In this document: positions 21,151 through 34,383 of the stretch, in pieces | Numbering within the stretch: position 1 is the stretch's first letter | Layout: the number at the start of each line of letters is the position of its first letter | From: Marchantia polymorpha subsp. ruderalis | Lineage: Eukaryota; Streptophyta; Marchantiopsida; Marchantiales; Marchantiaceae | NCBI GenBank assembly: GCA_037833965.1 | Contig: AP031352.1 | Coordinates: forward strand, 8,908,501-8,972,500 | Length of the DNA stretch: 64,000 nt | Direction: 5' to 3' | The notes under the pieces: generated by a model | Databases searched by the model: none | Told to the model about the DNA's origin: nothing | The model's input: only the letters and a program-made list of their open reading frames with translations | Program-made: the position numbers and the translations under genes

Positions 21151-23824
21151 GCCCACTCGAGTACTTCATGTGCTTCGCATATGATATGATTAATTCTTTG
21201 TGAAATCGTTTTCAAGAAGTCCATGCATCCCCCTTTGTACATAAATTAACATATCGAGTCAATCAATGCGTGTTCGATTGGAAGTTGGACGAAATTTCTT
21301 TCACCGTTTTCAGAGCAGGAAAACCGTTTTTGTAGAAAATTTTATTACATCTCATTTTGAGCCCTCAATTCTTTTGTTTCCAGAAATTTAGAGTGATATG
21401 AAGATATGACACAGGTTCTGAAAGAAAGGTTGATGCTAAACGAGACATATAAGCATTTGTATCGCTCTTCTTCTTTTCAATTTCAGCTTAGGTGCCCATT
21501 TGAGTAGCGTTCAACAGCTCTCGGAGCTCGCTAGCTACTCACATTGAATGTATAAGTGCCAGAAGGTTCCTAACCCTATAACTCTGAAAGCAAGTTAAGT
21601 TTCTCGTACATATCTTATCCTCAACGGATATCTTAAAATATGTCGAATGTATTCAGAAGTCATCTTAGCGTACTTTTTGATGATATAGTTTTCAAATCTC
21701 TTTGCCCTTTGCATAAATCGCATACATAGCTATATTTACATTTTCTTTTTATCGTCAATAGTATATGACATGCTTAATTCTAGAGGGGGAGGAATATTGA
21801 TACTAGAGCTATTTAGTGTCACTAAACTTGGTACGCGAGATCATTTGAGTCTTATTCCGGGGAATCCACTCCGCCTGAGAAGTTGGTTCAAACTCTCACT
21901 GTGTCGCAAGTGTCTTTCGTTATAAAATAACATCATCTTCCAGTTTTTTTAACTATAATAGAACCAGCAAAACTGAGTTAACTTAAGATTGTACTCCGAA
22001 TCTGATCATCCATATGTTTTTTGGTCACATAATATAGTCGCAAGTTAGGAATTATTTCAACTCGTACAACTATTCACTGTACCTTGCTTCACAATAGATA
22101 TATCAAGCATAGATTGTCATGCACATAGATATATCAAGCATATGTTCTTGACACAATCATCATGTATAAATTATTATACTTATGTGCAAGAGTACTTATT
22201 TATTGACTCAAGAATTCAGAGCAAATAAATATAATAGCAATAAATAAGTATAATTATGGGTGGGGTTTAGGGTGTAGATATCATAATAAATTTTTAACAG
22301 GCTTACTGTATTATTTAATAGATATAAAAAATTATTATTAGATATCACAATAATTTTTTTATTGATATATATATTTTATGTAACATTTATTTCTAAGCAA
22401 AATTCTGAAAAAACTTGAGTGAAGACTTATTTTATTAATGAAAAAATATTTTTGAAGTATATTTTATCAATTATGAAATATTATATTAAATTTTGAGTGC
22501 AAACAATGTGCAGAAGTTTGTTTGGCTAGAACATTTGGACGTAACATGAAGCTCTAGATTCATGATAAACAAGGAATAAAATCTTATGAAGTATATATAA
22601 ATGATAGCTAGCTTGGAGATCAAATTTTTTATATGTTGCAAAAAAGTTGATCTATAATGAGTTCATAAATTTTTGAATACAGTTTATGATTCAAACATAA
22701 TCACAGATGATTTGTTCTTCGGAGATAATTTTTGAAAAGGAGTAAACAGGGAGTAACTAGAATATTATATACATTTCATGAAATTAAATTTTATGATAGT
22801 TTACATATTTAAAAAATTAATATAAATTTTCTATATTAGTTCTATTTGAGCATAAAATGAATTTTTAGACAAGTATTCAATATGATAGGTTAAAATATTT
22901 TTTTGACATGTTATTCACTTTGACAAATTATAGACATAGAATAGTTTTTGCAATAAATACTCAATGATTGTAATGATTGAAGATTAAGTTTCAGATTTCT
23001 TATTTATATTTCGTTGTTTGATATTCCATTTGTAACTCTAGACAGTTGATAAACTAAAATGTATTGAAAAATATCAAATTTTAGCTTCCAAATTCTTTGT
23101 TACAAAAAAATCAGTTTTTTCTTTTAATTCTACAATTTTCTGTAAGTGTTGATTCTAAAGCTAATTTTCAAGTGAAAACAGTAATTTTGGAAACATTATT
23201 TGGAAATAAAACTTGTTGTATATTGAATAAAAAGTAATAAAGAAAAAGAAAATAAATGTGATGAGCTTTTTGTGATATTTGACCACCAAATTTTTAAATT
23301 GAATGAATTTTTTATTCTACTTTTGTGATAAAATAAGTTTTTTTTTATATATAAAAACTACATTGTCAAATATACTTCAAAAAAACTAGATGAAATAGTA
23401 TCAATGAATGTTAATACAAAAAATCCAAAATGAAATATGAAGAGATAAGTTTTAATCATTATCTACTTTTGAAGCTTAACATATATGTTTATGTTTATTA
23501 TATACTGAAAAGGAGTGCATAATGATGTTAATTTTATGTATCAAAAATTAAAAAAAAAATGCAAGAGAGTTGAAAGTTTATTTATGATCGTTATTTTTAC
23601 ATACATTTCAAAGCGCTATAGAATACAACAATTGTGAAATGCTAAGGCCATATGTATGTTACGAATAAAGCGATGTAAAATTGTTCCTTGAATCATTCAT
23701 TTTTTTGAACAAACTGAAAAATTAAACTTGAATTATTCAAGTTCAAGGCGATGATGAAATTTTTCTATCAAACGATTAAACGTTTTTTTATGGATATAGG
23801 ATTTGTCAATTTTTTTAGTGAGTC

Positions 23825-24161
23825 GCTAGTCACCATTCACTTTTCACTATTCACCACTCACCCCCAATTTTAAAGAGCCCTTGCCCACAAAGGCAGGCTG
23901 GGCCGAGGTGGGATGACCCTTAGCACCCCTCCTCTTCCTTCTTTCCTTCTTGCAAGGATGTCACTCTAGGCGAGCAAGTAAAAAGTGAGTGGTGACTAGT
24001 TCTTCCCAATCTGGGTGCAGCTAAAAATACAGTCAAGATCTTTTCAGGGCAAGGCAGCCGGTTCCCAAGTGTTTAGAAGCAACTACAAGGCAAGTCAAGG
24101 CACCGAACTGAGGGCAAGTTGAGAGTGAGTGGTGAATAGCGAAAAGTGAGTGGTGACTAGC
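23825..24161. mobile_element. MITE-like element with 37-bp terminal inverted repeats
   Basis: Bases 23825-23861 (GCTAGTCACCATTCAC...) and 24125-24161 (...GTGAGTGGTGACTAGC) are inverted copies with 35 of 37 matches. A third internal copy of AAGTGAGTGGTGACTAG lies at about 23983-23999. The 337-bp body is clearly more GC-rich than the surrounding block and has no coding capacity. No convincing target-site duplication was seen, so the superfamily is open. Confidence 0.75.
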
Positions 24162-24840
24162 AGCTCCCTTTCTTTAAGAAGAATTAAAAAATTGAAAAAA
24201 ATTAGAAAAGCCAGATTTTTTTATTTCTCATTCATAAAGTAATCTAATTACATTTTTTTATTGTATGAAAATATCTCATATAAAAATGAAATGAAAATCA
24301 CAATTTTCATTTTCATTTCATCTCATATGAAAATGTCTAGACATTTTGCTTAAATCTTAATAAGAAAAAGAAGAAATAAAATATGCTTTTGTTATGTATT
24401 ATTAACTAAGTTGGGTTGAATGATTAAGCTTTAAAACGTTACATAGAGCATGAAAAGACATGTGAAAAGATAAAAATTGGAGATTTTTTCAGAAAAATTT
24501 ATTGAGAATTTTAAACGAAAGTCATAAAAAATTGATGTATGGTGTCATTTTTTTGAAGCAAGAGTACAATTATAAAGTAAAGCATATATGGAAAGTATTA
24601 AAAAGAAATAGTCATGATTTCAAGTGTCATGGTCACCTAGTCATTAAAATTATAATTAAAATGATATCTAGATAATACCTCGTAATCAATTAGCTTACTT
24701 ACGAGGTATTTCAAGCTAATTGATGATCAAAAGTTGGTATAAACACAGAATTGCAAGATCAAAGTAACTGGAAAAACTTCTAAGTAAAACTTGAATGATT
24801 GCAAGAGCATTAATTTTTTTTGAAGTATTCAATTTGATTG

Positions 24841-25072
24841 CACGCTACCTAAGATGTCCTTTACTACAGGAACATCTAGAATATATCCAGTGCGCTTTAC
24901 AATATCTCCTTCTTTAATAGCAGTGTCACTTCCAAATATAACAATTCCTGCATTTTCATTTTCTAGATTTAAAGTCATTACACCACTGGCAAATTCAACC
25001 ATTTCCGTGCTTTAATCTTGTTCAGTCCATAAACAAGTGCAATTCCATCTCCAACTGAAACCACTTGAACCG
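24841..25072 (-). pseudogene. atp1: Nuclear fragment of mitochondrial atp1 (ATP synthase F1 alpha)
   Basis: On the minus strand the translation gives VVSVGDGIALVYGLNKI, then after a small shift [30 protein letters not shown] and [19 protein letters not shown]. This is the N-terminal beta-barrel region of the mitochondrial ATP synthase alpha subunit; the [10 protein letters not shown] and [10 protein letters not shown] wording is mitochondrial rather than plastid. There is no start, no catalytic domain, at least one indel near 25000 and a deletion near 24975. It is therefore a nuclear copy of mitochondrial DNA (NUMT) of about 230 bp, decayed. No adjoining mitochondrial sequence was recognised. 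Confidence 0.75.
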
Positions 25073-28006
25073 TTAGACTTATTTCATGTTAGACTTTAAA
25101 CTAAATTAAAGTTTCAACTTGATTGTTTTAGATTTAAGTGCATATTAATAAGAATACAAGTTTTTGGTGAAGCTTAAAAATTCTACAATTTTAAAAATAA
25201 AAATTTGGTTAATGGCCAATGTGTTATGGAAGTTTAAGTTACATAACACAAGAATATTTATTTTTGAATTACTAAACATGTTACTATATGTTTGTTGCTT
25301 GTTATGAATACTTGTGACTTTGTTTAATCTCATCTTAGATGGAACTAATGTTGTCATAGTTTTTTATGAGAATTTATTTGAAATTTTCATTCATAAAGAA
25401 CATATGAATTAAATAAAAAATTATAAATGATGATATGAAAATTGCTAAAAGCATTATATAAAGCAAAATTCTAGACCAAGAAATAAATAATTTGATTCTT
25501 TCATGAGATGGCAAATTTTTTTTAAAAATGTTTCATATTTGCGCATACATAAATAAGTTGTGATATGAAGTTTTTGGCTTCATTATTTGGATGCTTTGCT
25601 TATTGCAATAAGATTCAAATCTGTTGTTATAAAATTTAAATTTCTTTGAAATTTTTTTAGATAGAATGATTTGGATGCAACAAAAAATAAATTTAGATAG
25701 AAAATGAAGTTGTAATAATTTTCAAGTATGGAATGTTATTGTGAATATAAAGGAAGCATGTTAGAAATATAGCTTGAAATGTTCAACATGTAAGTAATTT
25801 AATGAGATTTATGTAAGTTACATATATTTGTTTGCTCTATGGATGTTCTAAGTTTTATCATCAAATGTAAGAAGATGAAAAAATATTTATCGTTCATGCA
25901 TTAACATATCATTTAGGATTCTAGTTATTATTTATATAAGATGAAAATTTTAATTTTTCAATTCAACAATTTTCAACAAAAAAACATATACATCAATTGT
26001 AAATTTTGTTTTTTAAATGATTTGACCTAAGTTTTTGCTAAAATATAAGATCATAGTAATGTAACAGCAAATTATAATGAAATATATGTTCATGCAAAAA
26101 TTATTTTAAAATTATTTTTTATCTTTATTTAAAAATAAAGATGAAACAAATTTGATTTTTTTAATCATAAAAAAATCATTTTGGAAGAAACATTTTTAAA
26201 AACTCCTTCATCACCTATTGATATCAAACTATTGTGCGAAAAATTTGGTAAACAATTTCAATATGAAAATTGCTAAAGATTTCAATAAGATGAGAAAGAT
26301 TATAATTTTAAATTCTTTCAAGCTGTTTATTTAAAACCAAACAACATAAATGAAATTGAGACATAAAAATTAATGAGATTTTATCATATGTGATAAAGAT
26401 GAAAAACAAGTCTTAACATACAACTTGACATCACAAACAAATGTATTGGAAGCAATATTAGTGTAGTGTAGGAAGTAATGTAATAAATTTCTGCATCTTT
26501 TTTTACCTCGTTTATCATCATTATATATAATAACCTGAAGTTCAGATTAAACTTCAAGAAAAGAAGTGTTGCAATTAAAGTGAATAAATATTTTATGTGT
26601 AATAATATTGATGTGTTGTATAACATGTTGAGAATGACAAGAACATATTGAACATTTTCTTGTCATATTGAACCTGTTCATTATCAATGTGCTGATCAAT
26701 CATAAACAACAAATCTAAACCAGCAAAGTTACAAAGTACATAGTTTGCTGAAGTATGAAAGTGAAGTTTGGACTGAACTAAATGCACTAGAGCTAAGGAA
26801 CAAGTAAATAAAAAAAAAATTCAAATAAAAATTTGAAAAGTTAGGACGAGATTCCAATCTAATCATGATGATGTCAAATGACTTATATAAAGAAGGCATA
26901 ATTAATCTTGTGGCTAAAATACTAACTAGTCACAGAAATTTTTACTGATTCTCACATATTATAGAAGATAGAGATTGATGCAAAGTCATAAGTACGTATG
27001 AAAAGAGTGATGCACCAAGCAAAATAACAATAATCTTGTTCAATTGTATCGGGCTAATCAAGATGCATGAGAGAAACACTAAGTTGGTTTTAAGTTACAT
27101 TTGGATCAAGAGTTTAAAGAGTTTTTATAACATAAGTATCATGGATGATCCTAAGATTCATGTTGGATATAAGATCCACTTATCGGTCTCATGATCAAAC
27201 CAAGACCTAAAAATCAGACTCAATCCAAAGGACATATGACTAGATCAAGACCCAGTAATGAATCCAAGATCTAGATCATGAGTAAAGTTGAGTGCAAGAC
27301 TCAGCAAGACTCATATCTAGAATAGCAACATTGATGGTTGGATAACAAAGGAACCTATCCTTGCCAAAGACTCTAGATGGTAGAGAAAGCCTCTCTACTT
27401 CAAAAAAATTTAGTGAACCGATTTGATTCAGAACTCAAAAAGCTTTGAGATGCAGAAGAATTTCAAGTTAAGAGTTGACGAGTTTAGGTTTATTGGTGCA
27501 AGCGTCTATTGGAAAATTAGACAAAGGTTTAATATTTGTTGAGTTTTGAATAAAATCTAAATTCATAGATGGACTAAATACCAAACACTGAGATACTGGC
27601 TTTTTTTATACCTACACTCCCAAATTCTTGTGTTGAACTCTTGGAATTGACGAAGAGCTGAGGAGTAGATACAACCAAGTAGTTGAAGAATTCAGACTCG
27701 GAAGTTTCACAAGTAGAAAGTCATAAAGCGAGAAGGGAAGCGAGAAAGGTCTCTTTCAACTTTCAAGATCCTGCAAAAAACAAATGATTGGTCCTCGTAA
27801 AACCCATGCCACTCCACCAACCAACTGCAATCTCTTCAAACTAACCTAGTATAAAATTTAGTTAAAACATTTCAAGTAAAAAAATTAACAAAAAACATTT
27901 CAATCAAAACAAATACTAGTACTTCTACAATTTCAGAAAACAATTCACATGGTTTGTGAGTTGCATGTTCTCTCTAAAAATGTTAAAAGTTTGAAAGGCA
28001 AGTTCA

Positions 28007-28056
28007 AAAATTCTAAAGCACCAGTGAAATGTGTTTCACTAGTGCTTTAGAATTTT
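28007..28056. repeat. Near-perfect 23-bp foldback
   Basis: Arms 28007-28029 and 28034-28056 pair with one mismatch (a G-T wobble on one RNA strand) around a TGTG loop. The stem reads AAAATTCTAAAGCACCAGTGAAA. It may be a tiny inverted-repeat relic or a hairpin transcript; the stem is too short for a typical plant microRNA precursor. Confidence 0.7.
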
Positions 28057-30302
28057 ACTTTGCAGTAATTTGGATCAAGATAACGGAAGGTAAACAAAAG
28101 ATTGCAACCAGGAAATGGACTTAGCAAAGAATAACACGTCAAGGATTTGCTACCTGAAAACAAGTTGGTCATAAGAGGCTGGCTATCCTTCAAAATGAGG
28201 TAGGGTGATCGTTTGTATAGATGAAAGGGAATAGCATCTACGACATTTTTCACATTCGTTGTAAACCAAGACGCTTATATTGCAACAAAGTTCTCTAGCA
28301 ATTTCTGCTAAATGACGAATCAAGCCATTGGAATCCAAAACAATTGTGAATTCTCATAGCAGTGATAACTTAGATAAAGCTTACATGCTTCAAGATATAA
28401 CTAAAATATTCCAATGTGATTTGAATGATTAAGATTTCATTAGAAAGCTCTCAATATGACAATTCAAATAGAACAAGGTCGCGAAGAACATCTTTGCATC
28501 TCGATTGCACCCCAATTGGCCACATCAGATTTAACAGGGCATTCCTGTATCTTAGACTAGGTTAGGGTATGTGGTCACTATTGGGTGAACCATGCTTACC
28601 TGCAAGCTGCTAGTGCAACTTGCAATACCTCATTGGAAACCTTTCGAATGAATGCTTGTAAGGAAAGATTGCTCACAATGCAACTGTGAGCAGCGCTATA
28701 TAAGCTTGGGCAAAGGATAACGTTGACACGTACGAATTTGGGGTGTTTTTGGACCCAGATTTATGATTCTTTGACCTAAGATTTAATGGCTCCTTCGATC
28801 ATACACAACTGATGTGTAGGCTCAAAGACTGGCCTATGGAACTAGTGCGCATGGTCATATAACGATATACCAATCAGAATAACTATGGACCAGACTGATA
28901 CCTAATATTCCAGTACATGGTAAATGGTAATAGACCAAGCCCGAGGGACCCAAAGGCTGAAAAACACAATACAAGTGAAAAGACCCCGAACGTAAATCCC
29001 TAGCAGACCCAACGAATGTCTACGTGACCCAAAATCTCAATTACTTAACTCAATAACCCATAGCCAAACCTTGATTGATACCTTGCGCCGTTGATAATGG
29101 ATATATGCCGTTAACGTCTCCGAATCATACCACCGTGTGCGCGGTTAGACTTAGGATAAATCCATATGTATATATTCTCCTACACAGAGAGAACTTGGCC
29201 AGAGTACATAGCATGTCACCAATTCACTTGCTGATATAGGCTTGATCTATGTGATCAACTCACCAAACAATTCCCAGACCCTAACGGACCAGTTTAGGTT
29301 GTTCCATAAATTCAACACTGTCTCCATTCAAGCTAATCAAAAACATTCGTGTTTAATAGCTTCTGAAGTGTAACCATTATGAGAAAATCGTCCCAGGGTG
29401 GGTTACCTTTCCAGTTATGCGGATTTGTCGCCACACGATTTGGCTTCATATAGACCCACGAGTGCAATTGATATGTCCTGTATGATGTGGTTGTACAGGA
29501 AGAAATGAGAACCTCAGGCGTGTCTAAACGTTGGCACAGTTTGAAAACCTGCAAATTTCGAACCTCTACATTTTCGTTCTAGCATCGTCGGCTGAAAGTT
29601 TACAACAGTGCAAGATAGTGAAAAAAATAATCTTCAATTGCTCCGATTGAAGTCTTCGAACTTGGCTTTAAACCAGATTCTTCGAAATACCCCTCTTGAA
29701 AGGACGACAAGATATTGATTAGATCCACACATTTGTTTATTTCTAAATCCTCTTATGTTTTAGTCCTAAGACGAGGTACCAGAAAAAGTGGATGATGAAA
29801 TTAAGGCGACACTCCCAGTCATCTAAAAAAGCCAAGAAAAAATTTGGCCTTCGGTGTCAATCTCCACAACCGAACTTGCTTTACAGCGATCTAACTGTAC
29901 AATTCCGGAAGAGTCACTCCACAATAAGTAGAACTTAAAGAGAACTACTGTTCATCAATCCGGGCATAGTACAGATGATCTACGCGCAGCTGTGAGACCA
30001 TCTGCTTTCTTGGTGAAGTTAAAAGCTCCATGAACTCGTCGTTACGCCATAATTCGAGTTCTACTTATGGAGTCAGGTACTGAAAGGCATGCGATGAAAG
30101 AACGATTAAGCTTGAAGGAACATTCTCGCCAGCGGTAGTTTAGGTTCTCTTAGGACCCTTCTTTCCAACTTAAAGTAGAGTCAGTAATCGCGCCATGAGA
30201 GTCTGTCTTCAGTTTCTCTAAGTTCTCCTAACCAGTAGATGCAAATTGATTGCTCCGAAGCCTTACGGAAAAACAGACTTTGGGTCAATTTGAGATCCGA
30301 GC

Positions 30303-33300
30303 TCAGTAAATACCCGGAACAATCGCATACCTAACTTTCTTGCAATATTGGTCCCAATACTTTTGGTATCTGCAAAAGTTCAACGTTACGGTCAGGCTTA
30401 ACCTCCCAAAAGTTGACAGCCATATTCAAAAGCAAAACCTGAACCATGAAATTCTGCTCCTGTGTGCCTATATTCTCTGTAAAGTACTAGTTACCCAACT
30501 CAACAAATGCAGAGCAAACTCAAACGCTATGGCGTTGAGGATGGAATGTTTGAAGGTATTGTTTGATGTCTTTAGTCTAAAATCCTTCCATCTCATAGAT
30601 GGAAGGATGCAACTGACAACCACTCTAAGGGAACACACGAAATTTCTCGAGAAGAGTATATCAGAACTTACTTGGCACGACATCTTTGATCGTCTCTTTT
30701 CGCGCGATCAAATAGCAATATTGTCAAAAAGACAGTATAAAAATACGGTGCAAACTGCAGATAACAAGTACATTAGTTCGACTCATGTTAAAAGCGCATT
30801 AATACCCGATATCACACTAACCGACCATGTAAGGCAAATGCACAGTAAGAAGAAAGGCTCCTAAGTCCAGGTCCGTATGTTAAGCAAATCAAAGTTCTAA
30901 ATAATACGACTCAAACCTCTGCGTACTCTGATTTGTAAATTATCATCCTCAACTAGTAATGAGACATCCGTAGAGATTCAAACGTTCCAAGAGCATGGGC
31001 TAGAAGCTCACATTTGAGAAAAGAGCAGGTAAGCTCCAGAAAAAGGCAGCGAGAATTTCTGGTACGTAGTGGAAGTGACGTGAGACACCCCACCTGAGAA
31101 CACCCAGAGAGATTCTTACTTAGCTAAACGAGCAGAAACGGTAACTTATGCCATCCCGTCTAAAAGATCTCACAAAAATGTGTCAGATAAGCAAAAGAGG
31201 AAGCATGTAGAATATACCAGCCAGAAGTTAAGAGGATACTCTGCTTTGGTTCACCGGCTTCAGTAGTGTAATGAGCAACGATCTGATCGTCAAACCACAT
31301 TAACCTTCTTCAGTCTCAATAGCAACCGATTTTGCTAGCATTTTGCCTATGCTAGCAAAATGAGCCGAGCATGAAAACATGGCTAGGAAACATATGCCAA
31401 GTAAGAAGGTCTGCTCTTACCTTCGTGGGTACTTGTCCCCATATTTTTGCTGTACCTCCTGTGTGACGAAACAATTGCCTTTGATAGTCACACTCGTAAT
31501 TAATGTAGATACAAGTGAGCCCAGCCAAAGTGATTAGAGTTGCAACCTGCACAACAGGCGAGAGCTTGAACTGAGCAGCAGCCATGGGTCTGAGCTACAT
31601 GAAGTGGTCTGGAAAATGAAGGGTACGACTTTCGCCATCATTCATCTCAATTCACGGCTGTGGTGCCTGGTGGACAAACTGGAGTGACTCCGAACTAAAG
31701 CGAAATGCAGTTAAAATCCTCAAGCGTCACTGCGATAATTATGTCTCGACAGCAAACAGTCCCTCTCGCTAGGCCTTCACAGTACACTTACAGGCCAGCC
31801 AAGTTCTACGGGGTGCTTCACGAGGTACATTCCCGGGGATGTATAAATACATGGAACCCATACCAAGCAACCCCATACGATATAGAATCCCGCTGCACAT
31901 ATCCAGACACGTAAGACGACGGAAGAGGTTAGATGAAAAATCCGGCACAAAAGAATCTAGATATTGAGATGACAGTTCCTTTACTGCACCCAAAACATTG
32001 CTGAGGTATAGAGATTTTCACTGCCTTCATCCAGTCATGTGTATTCTAGCTATGCAATTAGGAAAGACGCCAGACAAGATACTAACCACGATCGTGAGCA
32101 ATATCCATGGAAGCCATGTAGCCGGGTTCCCACCAAAAGAACTTCGCAATGTACACGGACATAAGAACTGTATTGACCAGCATGGAGTCACTCAACTTCC
32201 CATCAAGCTCAACCTGCACGGAAAATAATCAGATATGCCGAAGAGTGTTGTGGGTCCACTCCATGTGTTCATGATTGAAGAGGATTATAAAGGATTTCAA
32301 CTCTATTATCGATCAAAGTTGAGAAGCACATAATCTCCACCGAGGCAGAAACGTCACACCGCAGCGGTTGCTTTAGAGAGAATAAAGACGCACATAAGGC
32401 ATAGCTGTGAAACTGAATGTACGACACTACCTGCTTGATGCAATACGTGAGGGCCAATACTTCCCACGACATCATCCCAAATCGACAATTGGTAAACTGC
32501 TTGATATCAAACCATTTGCCAATACGTGGGTACAACTCCATTCCCTACAAAGACAAAAACGACATCATTATTGTAAAAAGCTCCGAACGGTACTGCTTCA
32601 AGGATTAAAAGAACGAACTTCTCAACACCTTACTGTTCAGACGCTTCACTTATATACTCAGGAACCCAAGATGAAAGTACCAGATAGAGGTATAAACAAC
32701 TCCATACCCAGTAGAAGTCCACGAGGACGTTGCCGGAAGTACCTCCATCTGTAGATGATGGTGCTAGGTGTCCCTATAGAAGATATTTGGAGATCTTGTG
32801 GTGAGATACAAAATTACGTTCATCAGATAGGATGATATTCACACGAACTAAGCGCAGATACAATGTACTGATGCGCACTTTGAATTGACGAAGAGATCGT
32901 ACCTTAATGTAAAGGAGGACACAGAAAGCAAGGCTCCCAAAGATGAGTGCTGAAAGAATCTCGCCAAGATGGTCGTACACAATGGCTGGGTTAAAAACCT
33001 TTTCCCTGAAACAGACAATCGTAACTGATCAACAAAACCAGACAAATACTGAAAGTTTAACAAATACACGAATTCGAGACAACTGGCATAATGCCGTAGG
33101 ACGACGTTGCTGCCTGATTACGAATTCCCTCTTGCTATAACGACGTAGGCTGAACTATCACAATGGGAAAATATGCCTTGCAGTCGGAAGGGGTCTGTGT
33201 GACTCTCAACCCTAGCGGCTTCGTAAGATTTGTCCATGTACAACAACAAAACAAATAAACAGGACGTTGTTTTTAACTTTATTATTGAGTTTTGAAAATT

Positions 33301-34383
33301 ATTGAGTGAACCTTTAAGCTTGTGGCCCGAAATAAGCTGGATAATTATAAACATCAATTAAAAGATGGAAAACTTTCAGGCCCACTTACCTCCAAAGAAC
33401 GTAGTACGTTACCATTGTTACTATGAAAGCAGAAAATCCATTTCTCTGCACAAAAACGAAGGAGGATCAAACCACTTCCGAAACTCTCGTGACTAACTTG
33501 CAAAAAGACCATCCAGCTGCACGAGTAGAAGTCAGCAGGACTATTCTCCAACCTTGTAGACAGGACGATGGCCCGTGGGCGAAAGAGGACCCAAATACTC
33601 TTCACCAGGAAGAGCCACCTGAAGGAGCGCCTCAAAGGCGCCAAAACCCAGAATTATTTTACAGGCTGTCCACGTTGGTCTGGGCCAGATTGACCAAAAT
33701 CCGCTGAATCCGGACTTAGCAATAAACTTTCCCAGGTTCATGAAAGAACCGTCTGCCTCTACCATAGTGTACCATCTGCAATATCCCAGATTCTTCATCA
33801 AGTTTACTTGCTAGTACCTTACGACCAAGTCATGACTACGGACAATTGAAAACAATAACAGGCGTAAGCGTTAAAAAGCCCAATGAGGAATCTATGGACT
33901 GAATAATGAGAGGAAAACGCATGAAGGCTAGTAAAGTAGGCGCTGAGGGCACAGATATACCAGGACCAAATCTGATGACTGTTGCATTGAAATACGCATC
34001 CACGTAAGGTATTGATCTCAGCTTACAGAGCATGATACACTAAACAGGGCTGCTCCCATGACATAAGTTTTCTAAATTCACGATGAAGCTCGCAGCTTAT
34101 TCCCAATTACCACTTCCACGTTACCGTGGTTATGACGCAAAATGCTTTGAGATTTAAGATTAAGAGGACCCGTTTTTCCTTGCAAAGTGTAATGTATATC
34201 ATGTCAGATGCTGAATACTTACAAGGCAATGACGAATGGTGGACACAAGAGGAGCAACGTAGTCATGGACACATAGGTGACGATTGGTGCGTGGGCAGAT
34301 AGAGGTTTAGTGGAAAGAACTTTCTCGATCTTTTCAACTTTATCCTTCTTCGGCTGAGCCGAGACGCTCCGCGCTTTCGCCAT
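30303..34383 (-). CDS. DWF5: Sterol delta-7 reductase (7-dehydrocholesterol reductase)
   Basis: NADPH-dependent ER membrane enzyme that reduces the C7 double bond of sterol precursors in plant sterol synthesis. Thirteen exons, all in phase with GT-AG introns: 34383-34223, 33775-33553, 33445-33390, 33005-32903, 32773-32708, 32544-32431, 32213-32087, 31892-31792, 31546-31421, 31282-31218, 31093-31012, 30754-30672, 30369-30303 (TGA). Total 457 aa. It matches plant DWF5 throughout: VTYVSMTTLLLLCPPFVIAL, IWPRPTWTACKIILGFGAF, NPAIVYDHLGEILSALIFG, family signature 1 DFYWGMELYPRIG (about 200-212), NCRFGMMSW, KFFWWEPGY, HPVELGWP, signature 2 LLTSGWWGVSRHFHY (about 376-390), LLFDRAKRDDQRC and the terminal YAIVPGIY. 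About 8-9 hydrophobic segments. The N-terminus carries about 25 extra Lys/Ser-rich residues compared with the 432-aa Arabidopsis enzyme. No lesion; appears functional. Confidence 0.97.
30582..30608. repeat. Perfect 12-bp hairpin in DWF5 intron 12
   Basis: ATCCTTCCATCT, loop CAT, AGATGGAAGGAT. It lies within the 30370-30671 intron. Function unknown. Confidence 0.75.
31329..31361. repeat. Perfect 13-bp hairpin in DWF5 intron 9
   Basis: Arms ATTTTGCTAGCAT and ATGCTAGCAAAAT surround a 7-base loop within the 31283-31420 intron. Function unknown. Confidence 0.75.

Larger units (their letters stand above)
21151..30302. other. Very AT-rich gene-poor block
   Basis: Long A/T runs dominate and open frames are short and without domains. 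Separate features inside are an inverted-repeat element (23825-24161), a mitochondrial atp1 fragment (about 24841-25072) and a near-perfect foldback (28007-28056). From about 28.5 kb to 30.3 kb base composition becomes more mixed, but no exon could be recognised. The part next to 30302 holds the 3' untranslated region of the sterol reductase. Confidence 0.5.

Noticed and set aside
28047-28253. Short minus-strand frame as a downstream exon of DWF5
   Set aside because: DWF5 already ends with the conserved terminal VPGIY and TGA at 30303; this frame shows no similarity and overlaps the foldback arm.
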